Part shown: positions 23,310 to 34,500 of the stretch, piece by piece
How the letters are laid out: each line of letters begins with the position of its first letter
Numbering within the stretch: position 1 is the first letter of the stretch
Assembly: GCF_963678635.1 (NCBI RefSeq)
Contig: NC_087067.1
Span: 27,723,547 to 27,787,546 of the forward strand
Length of the DNA: 64,000 nt
Reading direction: 5' to 3'
DNA from: Symsagittifera roscoffensis
Taxonomy: Eukaryota; Xenacoelomorpha; Acoela; Convolutidae
Translations under genes and position numbers: made by a program
The notes under the pieces: generated by a model
Seen by the model: the letters and a program-made list of their open reading frames with translations, nothing else
What the model was told of the DNA's origin: nothing
The model's database searches: none

Positions 23310-23730
23310 CAGGAGTGGACCTAGGAACTTCTCACGGGGGAGGGGGCGGATTTTCAGAAAAAAATTGAAAATTTTGTCGACCTTTTTAAAGTCAATCAAG
23401 TTGATTTTTTGAGCTCTTCCAAATCACTATAAAGACCCCTAATTTAACAAAAAAAATTTGAACCGCAGGCAAATATATAAAAAAAGCCAAAAAGGCGTTT
23501 TTAAGCAAATTTTGCAGATTTTGACCAAAAATTTAAGTTTTTTTTGCGCGCTCCGCTCTCAAACTTAGTAAAGATTGGCGCCGAAGGCGCCTTTAGAAAA
23601 ATTGTGAAGTCAGTAAGCCAAAAATGGATATTTCAAAAATAGTACAAAGTGGGGACCATTTGAGTCGGCAGGGGGACGATTCCTGAGGGGAGAGGGCCGT
23701 TCGCCCTCCCCCTTAAATCCGCTACTGCCT
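23310..23730 (+). mobile_element. TIR element with GGGGCGGAT ends, copy C
   Basis: This is the longest copy of the family: GGAGTGGACCTAGGAAC at one end, then GGGGGCGGATTTTCAG, TTTTGTCGACCTTTTT, GGCGCCGAAGGCGCC (a perfect small palindrome) and TAGTACAAAGTGGGGACC. It ends with TTAAATCCGCTACTGCC, which is the inverted relative of the start. No transposase frame is present. Confidence 0.65.
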
Positions 23731-24549
23731 GTTTATGCTTTTTACTATGCAAATCATGTAATAAACGAATAGAACCATTAAAAATTATCTGCCCGAATTT
23801 GCAAAAAATTTTCACAAAATTGAGAGAGAGACAAACACTAAATTGATAAAATGGTCAAAAAAGCAGAACACATTCTATCCAGTGTACAAAAATCAGCATA
23901 ACAAAAGTTTTATCAGACTGAATATTGAGCTGATAAGAGTAACTGAAACCTTTGGTGAATTAGGTGATCTCAAAATGGCGACTCTTACGGTGCAAAATTA
24001 ATTTAATTAATTAGATGTAGCCTTAATCTCACAACTTTTCCAAATTTTATCGAAAATCTGTAAGTCCTTGGAGTTATCAAACATTTCTAAATAAGGTTTT
24101 TCAGTTGTTTTTTTTTTGAAGAGAGGATAGGATCTTTTAGTTTTTCAGGCAAGAAAACAAACCAATTGCAATCTTTAACAAGAAAAAACTTATCTTTGTA
24201 CTTGTATCTCATGTTTAGTTAAAATAATTTTCTTTAATACTTGCTGCTGTGAAATTGCAGTATTTCTAATTTGGAAAGTTGTTTTGATCGAAAACCGGTA
24301 TTTTTTTACTTTTCAATTTGTTAAAGTATATTAGAGCATATTATTTTACTCTGGGACGTATAGGAAGTTTTTTGTGATTCGTTTTCAGAGAAAATGAACT
24401 TTCTTATTTTCTTTTGAAAAAAGCTGTTTTATCGGCCCATTTTTTTTGTATGTCTAAAATGTTTAGCGCATTTTTTCGAACGCCAACTAATGGTGGCAGT
24501 GAATTATTAAGCTGGCTCAAAACTAGATTTTGTAGAAGTGTAACCCTGT

Positions 24550-26400
24550 ATTAAATTGGCAGCGAGCCTGCTAGATTCTAGAGTCTGCTATTTCTACGGT
24601 TTGAATTTCTTGATTTGCTTTCATTTGAGATTTTGCAAAGATGACAAACTCTGTGTTGTCTTTGTTCAAAGTGAGTTTGTGACTCTTAAAGAAATTAAGG
24701 AGTCTAATTAGGTCGAATTCAAGGTTTGTGTTCCCAAAGTTTAGGCCCGATGTCGAGCAATAAATCAACGTATTATCTGCAGAATGTATCATTTCGCAGT
24801 TGTTCTCTAGCTGCTTGTCCAGATCGCTTACATAAAAGTTGAAAAAAAGCGGTCCCAATACCGTGCATTGCGGTACTCCCTGCTTGATTTTGGTTACATC
24901 CGAGAGGCAACCGCTTACATGGAATTTCTGCGTTCTCTGTGTCAAGAAGCTTTGGAGCATGTTTAAGTTTTTCTTAGGAACTCAAGTTTTCTAGTTTTCT
25001 CAGTAGTATTTTATGTGAAATTGAATCAAATGCTTTTGACAGACCAAGAAAAGCAGTTGATGTGTATAAACTTATGGCGACATCAATTTTTTTGTTTTGT
25101 CTGTGAACTTCAAAAGAGCATCGGTTGTAGAGGTGTGCTGACGAAACCCGAATTGATTTTCAGAAATAAGAGTTTTTTTGCTAAAATGAAGAAACATCTG
25201 TTTTTGTAGAAATCGTTCTACAACTTTTGAGAGAATTGGGGTTTAAGATACTGTTCTATCACTTTCAGCTTTGGTTTTTTTAAACTCTGGTGTTACATGA
25301 ACAGTTTTCACTATTGATGGAAACTGTTCGCGGCCAAAACTATTACTTTTAATTGATTGAGGATGTAGATGTAAAAGCAGCTTTAGGGGCCCACTTTTGA
25401 CGGCCCTGATGATTTATTAGAGTTGATAGACTTGATTTCATCGTGAGGTTTCTTTGGGTAAAGATAAGGAACTCAATTTTGTGTATTTTGCCTATCAGGC
25501 ATTAGGCCGGTTTTAAATGGTATGTTTTCACCATAGTAGCTTCCCATAATAGAAAACTTGTAATTGAAAAAATTTGCAATCGTTTTCTTGTCTGTTCCCA
25601 AATCACCAAAAAAATTTCCAAAAAATCACTATTTGAAATACGAATTATTTTGTTTCCCAATATACTGATAAATTTCTATTTATCACGGTGGTACTGAAGT
25701 AAAAAACAAAGTGGTTGACAGTTTTGTTCTCGAAATGTTTTCAGTTCTTTGTGAAATTTCTTTTCTGTTTCAAAAAAAATTTGCCTTTGCTTCAGATGTT
25801 TTATCAGTTCTCGATTTTTGATAGCTCGATTTTTTTAATGAAGTAGATTTTAAGAAGGAAGGTAGTTTCTGCAACTAATTTAAAATATGGTTACACAATT
25901 TCTTGATAAACACAGTCTTCATAGGCGCTCAAAAGCTTAATGCTGATGAGAAAAAATTTTGAACTGTCTAAGTTGTTCATCGGGATCTTCGAGTTGGAAA
26001 ATTGGATTCAAACCTGAATTTTTCAGAAGCGCTTGGAATTGATTTTTGCATGATATTTTATGTCAACAATTGTTTTTTCAATACGTTTGTTTCAATTAAC
26101 TTTGTAAGAAGAAACCCAATAATAAGAAATAATCCGATGAGATGTTTACATCACCTACTACCACTTCTTTGATGTAGTAGTCACTGATCATATGATTTAT
26201 CAGTGTTTCTGAATTGTGAACGGTACCTATTCTAGTAGGAACCTGTTTGTTAGCTATCCTTGGTCCGTACAGATTTATGAAAGACACTAAGAAACTTAGG
26301 GCATTGTTGTTCAAAATGTTTCGATTACTATCTCCCATTAAGACAATTGCTTTGTTTTCACTCATTATGCAGCAAATAACACAAGCCAATTTTTCAAGGA
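24550..26400 (-). mobile_element. Decayed LINE (endonuclease + RT), minus strand
   Basis: From high to low coordinates the minus strand encodes an endonuclease piece with LMGDSNRNIL and later PTRIGTVHNS (26389-26096). Next is an RT region readable around 25260-25020, with QFGFRQHTSTTDAL and LSKAFDSISHKIL. An RT palm piece with GVPQCTVLGPLFF and SADNTLI follows (24960-24571). The catalytic YADD-type box is altered to SADN and several stops occur, so it is dead. The order and motifs fit a non-LTR retrotransposon of the CR1/Jockey group. It is a different family from the pair at 31.5-40.6 kb. Confidence 0.8.
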
Positions 26401-26755
26401 AGAGATCGGTGTGTCTAGTGTTTGGAGGTTATGCAAAGCTCAAAAGAGCTCGTTAATTATTTAGGTTGCAATCAGCAGACTTTTTTGTTTCCAAATTTTG
26501 TGTTGATCGCAAAATTATGTGGGCATCATGACTGTTTCATCAAGTCCCACACAACCAGCAGGCATGTTGTCAGATTTTCATCTAAGAATCCCAATCCACA
26601 CTCTACTCTGCTGTAAATTCGTACCGACGGAAAAAAGCTAAAATCTTCCACGTTTGGCAAAATTCGAAACAGACCTTTACATGCTCTTGCCCGTCTGTTC
26701 TAAATATAACTTAAATGGTTCTCATTTCATTGGGTCCATGAAAGCGTTACTGCCA

Positions 26756-26842
26756 TGAGGATAGCCGAGCAGGCTCGTGGCTGGGTGTCAGTATCGTCAG
26801 AGCACGAGGTCACTCCTAGAGAACAGGGCTGGTACTCTATTA
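26756..26842 (+). other. tRNA-like sequence, possible SINE head
   Basis: The start ATGAGGATAGCCGAGCAGG resembles the A-box and D-arm of a class II tRNA (Leu or Ser type). The B-box region (GAGGTCACTCC) is degenerate and no complete cloverleaf can be drawn. It could be a tRNA-derived SINE or a tRNA pseudogene. Confidence 0.35.
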
Positions 26843-26976
26843 CTACTAAGTTTCTACATTTCTATTGTTTTTGAACAACAGAGAAAAACACCCCATCCAT
26901 CAGGGTTGGATCGACCATTTCCTTAATTTCTAAATTCTCTTGTCCTAAAAATAAATTAGATGCTTATAAATTAATT

Positions 26977-27240
26977 TCAGGCCAACCCGGGAAGCTCAAA
27001 ATGATTAAAAATGCATTTGTTTGGAGCACAACTATAGACCCTTCCGTTTTCTTCAAATTCAACGAAGAACCACCTTCTTCGCTGCCAGGGCGGGTTGTTG
27101 CACTTCTCATTCCTGGCCTTTCCGATGGGTAAAGTAAACCCGGTATCGATTATAGCTGCACAATCGTTACAATTCAGAAGGTATCCTTTCTTCCGACCTC
27201 GTTCAAATTGTGTTACGTATTTTTTTCTGTTTTGTTCCAT
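26977..27240 (-). CDS. Hypothetical 87-residue frame, Cys-rich
   Basis: A minus-strand ATG-started frame encodes a basic N-terminus (MEQNRKKYVTQF), a cysteine pair CNDC, a WQRRRWFFVEF segment and CAPNKCIFNH. The cysteine and histidine pattern suggests metal binding, but I do not recognise the family. It could be a transposon ORF1 fragment, since a LINE lies just downstream on the same strand, or a host exon. Confidence 0.3.
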   Translation of the reverse strand: MEQNRKKYVTQFERGRKKGYLLNCNDCAAIIDTGFTLPIGKARNEKCNNPPWQRRRWFFVEFEENGRVYSCAPNKCIFNHFELPGLA

Positions 27241-27486
27241 GTCTTGTCTGACTTTTTGCGGTGAAAATTGTCTCTCTGAGTTTCGCGGTTGTCAGTTTTT
27301 GAGAGTATTACTTTCGCGAGTTCTAATTTGTCACACACAACCAAATCGAATTTTCAAAATCCTTTTCTTAAGCAAATTACTCTTCCTATTTCGATTTCTT
27401 TTTGTTGTTAGCTTCGTTAAACGTAATGTTTAACGCATTTTTTGATTGTTTCTTCCAAATCAACAAAAATGAATCATTCATTCAGC

Positions 27487-27556
27487 GCATTTGGCTTAGA
27501 GGTAACTCACCTGCTTGGGATGACCAAGTCTTGCGGTTCGAAATCGGCCCGGACCT
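27487..27556 (+). other. tRNA-like sequence with a B-box
   Basis: TTTGGCTTAGAGG resembles an A-box and GGTTCGAAATC a B-box, about 35 bases apart. A 5-bp stem GCTTG/CAAGT with a 7-base loop sits where the anticodon arm should be. The base before the anticodon position is G instead of T, and the T-stem does not pair, so it is a pseudogene or a SINE promoter, not a functional tRNA. Confidence 0.35.
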
Positions 27557-28119
27557 TTTTTTTGAAACTCGAAGTTTTCAGCAATTTTGAGCTGTCGTCC
27601 GTCTGGTTTTTTGTCTGTTTAGTTCCCGTAGCGCAGACTCTAGTTAAAGACCCAGTTTCTTACGAGGTTCCGGAGTGCAATTTCTAAATCTTCATTGATG
27701 GGGGGTAATTGACTCAAAAGTTTTTTGTGAAATTGAGTTTTGTTTTGAAAACTTTAATAAAATTTGTTGCTTCGTTCATTACTGTTCAAAAACATTTTAC
27801 CTATGCAATGATTGATGTTGCGACCATCAAGCCTTATCAATTACCAAACAGGGACTTAATATTGGAAACAAAATCGCTGAATCAAATTTTCTCTAATTTG
27901 AACTTTCATCGCTTAACAGACATTATTTGAGCATGTTTTCAATTCAAAAAATCTTTCTATTCCACGTTTTTTAAATATTGGTTCTAAATTTAACTAATTC
28001 CGGTTAATTTTTACCGGAATTTATATGGATTGACTTTTTTCAAAGTATCATATATAGTCTTTCCTTTCTGATATTTTGTCTAGCGGTAGGTTGTTAACGA
28101 GCTGCTATCTTATTACCGG

Positions 28120-28415
28120 ATGTTTTGATGTTTCGAGCGGTTAGACATCTTGCACTGAGGGATGCTTGGGTCAGACCTATCCATCTAGATTCTTTCTTAA
28201 GGATCGGAGCAAGTCAGAGCATGATTAGAATAAATTATCTTTTTTGGCGTACAGCTAGGTTGAGTCTCAAATGGTTCATAGAATTAGTTATCAATGTTTA
28301 CATTGTTAAGGAAATGCAAACTTAAGTTCCAGTCAAATATTGGGGCGAATTGAATCAAATTGGCAAACACCAAAAAAATGGCGTGATGCAGGGACGTCAC
28401 ACAACCTCTCAAGAC
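28120..28415 (-). repeat. Direct repeat, left copy (possible LTR)
   Basis: Shares GCACTGAGGGATGCTTGGGT, GATCGGAGCAAGTCAGAGC, CAGCTAGGTTGA and GATGCAGGGACGTCACACAA blocks, in the same order and orientation, with 30944-31262. Two diverged copies about 2.8 kb apart could be LTRs of a short, decayed retroelement read on the minus strand, or just two copies of a dispersed repeat. Confidence 0.6.
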
Positions 28416-30943
28416 GAAATCTACCAGGATGATTGATTTTCTTAACTGGATAATTTACAAAAATTCAAGGTAACAAATTTACAATCAATTTCGATAGATG
28501 TTGCTGCTGTTTATCATAGGAGATCTAACTATCATTTAGTGTTACTTGCTAAAAAGTTTTGGAGCAATTTTACAATGCGCATCTTTGAAAAATATAATAG
28601 CATCATAATGGTTATCAGGAATTTTATCGTTCAGCCACCTTGAGTCGAAGTTTGGGGAAAATGATTGCTTACGAAGTCAATAATTAATGGTATTTTATGG
28701 CATGAGAAGAAATATATAATGAAATCTGTTTATCAGCTCTAACGAAACTTGGACCACAACAAAAAAAATGTTCTCTCCAATAGCTTGCTCAGCGTCTTTG
28801 TGCTGTTTTCGTTAGGATGTATCTTTGTCGTTTTGTTCTTCTGAATAGTTTCGTTTCGTTTTAAAAAATTTTTGCTCGATTAAAGCCAGTAGTGTTTCTA
28901 AATTGCCGCTCTGAATTAAATTGACACAATTGCTTCTTTTGTTTCGAATTGATTTCCAACAAACAAAACTTTTTTGTTTTGTCGAATTTGTTCGCGTTTT
29001 GTTTTTCATAGAAAGCAATTTCTGTTTTGCGCAGCATGTGCTTTGAGTTATTTAATACGCTTTGAAATATGCTGTAGGGATGGGCCTGACTCCCTGAAAG
29101 ACAAAATTGACATGGCTTTTGTTGAGTCAGTAATGCTCATTTGTGATGACTTTTTTGCTTCTTTTGCGTATATCATTCATTATTAGAGCTGTTTTTTATA
29201 GGAAAGCTTGTATCCACTACTAAAAGCGTCAGTTGCTGGCTCGTGATGGATTTATGGGTTGATTTAGAGCCGCCTTGATTGAAGTTTGTCAGAAGCTTTC
29301 AATTGGCTGCCCAGAGTCACGTGTTCGTTCCATTTTGCAACTGTGCGAATTATTTGGCCAAACTGGTATGGGTTGTTCAATCCACCAGTATGCATGCGAT
29401 CGGTATTCTTGCAGCTGCTGGCAATCAGTGCACTTTTTTTGATAGTTTTGGCTGTAAAATTGAAGATAGAATAAGGAACGTTTTTATGTTTCTTTTTCTT
29501 GTTCGCACGATGTCACCTGATTTCTTCATCTTCATTTTAGAATAAGGAACGTTTTTATGTTTCTTTTTCTTGTTCGCTCGATGTCACCTGATTTCTTCAT
29601 CTTCATTTTTGTTTTCAGCGTGCATTAAGTGTCGTCTTGCAACATTTTTCCGTATTTTGCACTGGGTGGTGGTGCCGGAGATAGCTATCGCTTCTTTCTT
29701 GACACTCCTACGTTTTACGAAAATTTGAATGTCTGTTTTACGAAAAACATCGTATCCTTTATTATATTGAAAACAGATCAACTTCTCAGTTTATCAAGTC
29801 CGCATCCTCTTTTAGGTAGCGCTATTTGTGATACATATTGTTTGATTAGGTGCTTTTTCATTCTATTAAAGCTGCAAAACAATTTGTAAAAAGACGGTTT
29901 TTTGAATAAATGGACTTTTCGTGATTAGGTTGAAGATTGATTCATTCTGTTGTGTTACACGCGCTGGCATAGATGCTCCGACTTGTGGTGTTTTTGTGGC
30001 TTGAAGAGTTTTTATAATCCTGGGAAGGCTCTGATCTGTCTCGGATCTGTTTTGCCACTCCTATGGCGTGTTTTCAGGCGTATCTGCATTTGAGTTGAAT
30101 CAAAAAAGCTTTAACTTCAGGACATGTAATTCTTCAAATTGGGGACTGCAGAATTAATCCCTCAGGGCTGCATGACTGTTCAGGTTGTTTGCTTTGATGA
30201 CTGATGGGAGAGTTTGGGAGAATTGTAGCGAATAGTCCCGTAGATGTCGTTGCAAGAACTTTGCTTGTTGTACTGCTGGTATGGCTGCAACTCCGATTGA
30301 GCAGCTGCTCAAATTGCATAAAATTTTCACTCTCCGTTCCTCCTAAGGGTGGACCGGAGTTTGCCTGTGTGCCATCTTTTTCCAGTTGAATGAAAATTAG
30401 TTTCATGATAGAATTTATGATAACAGATTCAGCCATCAATCAATTTAGTGGTGACACGAGAAGTAGCTAGCTTGAGTAAACTTCAATCAGCCAGCGGTTT
30501 TGTTCAAATTTTTGCGCTGATTTGGCTGTTTTTATTATCAGAGTGGGCTGAATGTTTGTTACTTTAATTTTGGTGAGGTATTTACAATTTACTGCGCTTG
30601 TAAGAATTTGAGTTCTTTTGAGCAATATAACTGCTTTGTCGTGGGGTACTTATCATGTACTTCCTTTTCTGGTGCATCAGTAGCTCACTTAACAAACCAT
30701 CTTACTACAACCAGAATTAGTGATATTGCAGGTCACAACCTGCATCTGTGCTTCAAGCTGTCGAACAGGAGTTAATTAAAAGTTGGCTGTGATCAAGGGC
30801 GGTTCTCATGTGTTTTAGTCTTCAGTTGCCGTCGACTTGTTTTGAATCCAGAAATAGAGTATCCCACTCCTGTCACCACGTCAGACTTTCATGTCTGTTT
30901 TTTTTTGAAATTAGCTTTATCGGCCATCAATGTTTTTATTGTT
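28416..30943 (-). mobile_element. Region between the direct repeats, gag-like traces
   Basis: On the minus strand, broken frames include a Ser/Thr/Gln-rich segment (30439-30134), a stretch beginning ICFQYNKGYDVFR (29781-29584) that resembles a damaged zinc knuckle, and a basic segment (29018-28812). No RT or integrase motif was seen. If the flanking repeats are LTRs, this is a non-autonomous gag-type element. The assignment is weak. Confidence 0.3.
29469..29611 (+). repeat. 71-bp tandem duplication
   Basis: The segment starting GAATAAGGAACGTTTTTATG is repeated after 71 bases with one or two differences (for example GCACGATG against GCTCGATG). The near-identity indicates a recent local duplication. 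Confidence 0.9.
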
Positions 30944-31262
30944 TTGATATCTTTCGAGCAGTTAGGCATAAGTTGCACTGAGGGATGCTTGGGTCAGACC
31001 TATTCTTCTTGATTTTTTCCGATCGATCGGAGCAAGTCAGAGCGTAAATGAAGAAATTTTTTCTCTACTATCTGAGCAGTTAGTTTACAGCTAGGTTGAA
31101 TCTCTAATGGTTAATAGAGTTATTTATCAAGTTTTGCAAAGTTAAGTATTTAAATGTTTGAGTCGCAGTTTAAAATTGAGGTGAATTAAATAATCAGTTA
31201 ATTCAAAATGGCGAACATCATAAGACTGGCGTCATGCAGGGAGGTCACACAAAGTGTTAAAA
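30944..31262 (-). repeat. Direct repeat, right copy (possible LTR)
   Basis: Second copy of the repeat at 28120-28415, with the same block order. It ends with a GTCATGCAGGGAGGTCACAC block. Confidence 0.6.
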
Positions 31263-31549
31263 CTTTTTGCTTCAACGAGAGTCTGCTCAAAGTTTGTGGG
31301 CTTTGTTACCGCTTTGTTTTGTTGCTTTTGTAATTTTCAAATGTCTTATATGTCATTTCCAGACTCGTTTGTTTTTGTTCTGGAGATAACGACGTTGCCT
31401 TTTGTTTAAGATATTCGTGCAAGAAAGAGAAAACTATAAAACCCCAGTTAAACAGGTAATTTCTGATCTAAAGGCTTCTCAGCCTCTGTCGGTCAGCTTC
31501 TTCTGTGTACGTCCAATTCGTCATTCTAGCCAGGATGTCTCATACATGT

Positions 31550-34500
31550 CGTTTTTTCATTGTTTATCCAGCCTCAGTTTGAACAAATTGACGTGGACGC
31601 TGGAAGTTGTTGTGTCTGGCAGTGAGTTCCTGTCGATTATGGCTGCTATGGTGAAGAAGCTACTTCGTAAACAAATTCGTGACTTTCTTATTATCAATTT
31701 GCATGGATTTCTACGATAATTTTTTTCTTTTATTGTAAAAATTCCTTCAATTGTTGTTTCATCATAAACACAGTTCAAGAATTGTACACTTGGATCATAC
31801 CCCCACGTTTTTTCTCTGTACTAGGAAGCTTCAAAATTTTCATTCTTTCATAGTAAGCTAATTTGCGTAAGCTTGGGATTGATCTGGTTGCCCTTCGCTG
31901 AACAGTTGTTGACTTCAGTTGGTTGCCTTCAGTTGTTGTTACATCATAAACACAGTTCAAGAATTTGTACACTTGGATCATACCCCCACGTTTTTTCTCT
32001 GTACTAGGAAGCTTCAAAATTTTCATTCTTTCGTAGTAAGCTAATTTGCGTAAGCTTGGGATTGATCTGGTTGTTCTTCGCTGAACATTTATAATCGCTA
32101 TTTTGTTTGTCCTTTTTCAGGATTGGGTTCCACGAATGATTGGCGTACTCCAGATGCGATCTCATTAAGGTTTTGAAGAGATTCGCCATGATTTCTTTCG
32201 TTAAAAAGTCTCTCTGTGTAATTACAACCATATTATTAGCTAACATTCTTTTTTTAGCAAATTCTTCTCGAAAAGTAATATAGAGTCAAAGAAAATCCGG
32301 TAGGTCTTTCTCGTTTTCTACATTGCTCAAGTTGTTTTTGCCATCCGATGTATAATTTCTTTCTGTCTTCTTCGTTCTTCCTGATAATGTTAGTTGGTGG
32401 TATTTTGATAGATTTAATTTCATTAAACTTCCTTTGGACCAGTTTGAAGGTCGATTCAGATCAGCCTGCAGTTTGTCTCTTTCTTCATCGGTTGTAATTT
32501 ATCTATAGATTTTTGCATCATCAGCATTAAGAAACGTATTTGAGGTGACTACGTCTGTCATGTAAATGATGTACAGTAGAAGCAGTTTTGCTCCTAGTAC
32601 TGATCCTTGAGGAACTTCGCTGATGACAGGAACCCAATCTGAGTGACTTTCTTTCACTACCACTCGATGTTTCCTGTTGAACAAGAAGGCAGTTATCCAG
32701 ACCAGAGTTTTGCCTCTCATTCCATATATGGAGATAATGCTCAGTAGTCTTCTATGGGGGACACTATCAGACGCTTTTCGGATGTCAATTTAAATAACAT
32801 CGATTTCATTGCCTTTGTCCAATTCTGCTGTCCAGTCATCCAGTGCTCTTATCAATTGAAGTGTTGATGGTCAGCGTGGTAAAAATCCAAATGGTTGATT
32901 CGATATCAATTTGTTCATAGTAAGCTTAAAGAACATGGGCCGCTTTATGACTTTTTCCAAATTTTTACAGCATGTTAGGCTGGCTTGTCTATAAATATTT
33001 GGATCGTTCTTGAGTCCTACTTATGAACCGCCGTGACATTTGCATGTCCCCAATTCTCAGGAGTTTCGCCAAAATCCTGCGAATTTTGAGATAATAAATT
33101 CAAAGTTTCAGCTATATCACTTCGAGATTCATAGAAAAATGCGTGGGTACAGATTACCTGGTCCCATGGATTTTTTCATGTCTAGTTCCGAAAATTTTTT
33201 CAAGGTCATCTTTTCAGCTAGAAAAGTTCATCTGATATTTGAATATTTGATTTTTCTTGATTTTCTACAACGTCCCCGTCACCTGGCGTTTCTGTTATAA
33301 AAACTGATTTGAGAAAATCTGATAGATCCTCAGCTATGTCCATATCAGTTCTTGCGCATCATTTTTTTCCTAGCTGGAGTGAACGTATTGTCTCGGTTGA
33401 TTTCAGTTTTTTATCCACATAATTCTAGAAATTTTCTGGTGGGGATTTTACACTCTTCGATTATTCTTTTTCGTGTGAAAGAGTACAATTCCGTGCCCTT
33501 TTCTAAATCCATTCTAGTTTTTGCTTTAAGTCTTGTAATTCTGTAGTGTTTTCTCTATTCTAAAAACTTCGCAGCTTTCCTTTTTCGTATTATTGCTTGC
33601 CTCACTTCGTTGTTCATTGGTAGTTTATTTGCATAAATTGGAGTTTTACTTTGGAACATACTTTTCCGTTGCCTTACCATGTGCGGATTTGAGTACTTCC
33701 CCGTTGTGTTGCAGAGTTAATGACTCGTCATTTTTGTTCTTGTTTTGAATTTCGGAGCTCAACTTTGCGTAGTTGGCTCTGTTGTAGTTCAATCTTAATT
33801 TACTTTGGTTCTCTGTGCGGAATTTGAATTATACCTTTAATAAGTGCATGATCGCCTTTGTCCAATGGAGAGACGTGTTCAGTTTTTGACGGTTCAACAG
33901 TCTAGTCAGTCAGTAGGAGATCTAATAGTGATGGTTCATCGTGGTTTGTTACTCGCGTAGAACTGTCGATGATTTGATCCAGATACGAGTCTTTGGCTGC
34001 TTCGAGGAGTTGGTGTTCTTTGCTGTACTCATCGTGATTTGTGCTGCTGCATTTCCCGTCTATGTCGTAAAAAATCATATCGCTATTCACTATATACCTA
34101 GTTCGAATCGACCCAATGGTTCTCATAAAACTGTTGAGCTTGCTTTTGTTGTCAGGTGGAGATGATGGACTTCTATAAATAGAAGCCTCCATAACATTGC
34201 CCTTTGTCAGTAGCAGAGTTTACAATTGTATTTCTTCGAACCTTGAGGCTTCTTCTCCGTCTACGTAGTCACTGTCCTTCAGATTAGAAAATAACATTCT
34301 TCGTCCCGTTTCATTACGCTTCATAATCTTGGGATTCATGCTGTCTAGATTGGGCCAAGTTGCGCTCCAGGTGATAACTGAATTTCTTGGTTTCGCTTCA
34401 AAAATAGCAATTATAAGCGGCAGAGTGTTTGTTGCTATAGTAGTGTTTTCAGCTCAAAACACTTTTCGGCGGTCAGCGTGTCATTTTTTCCGAACCAGAG

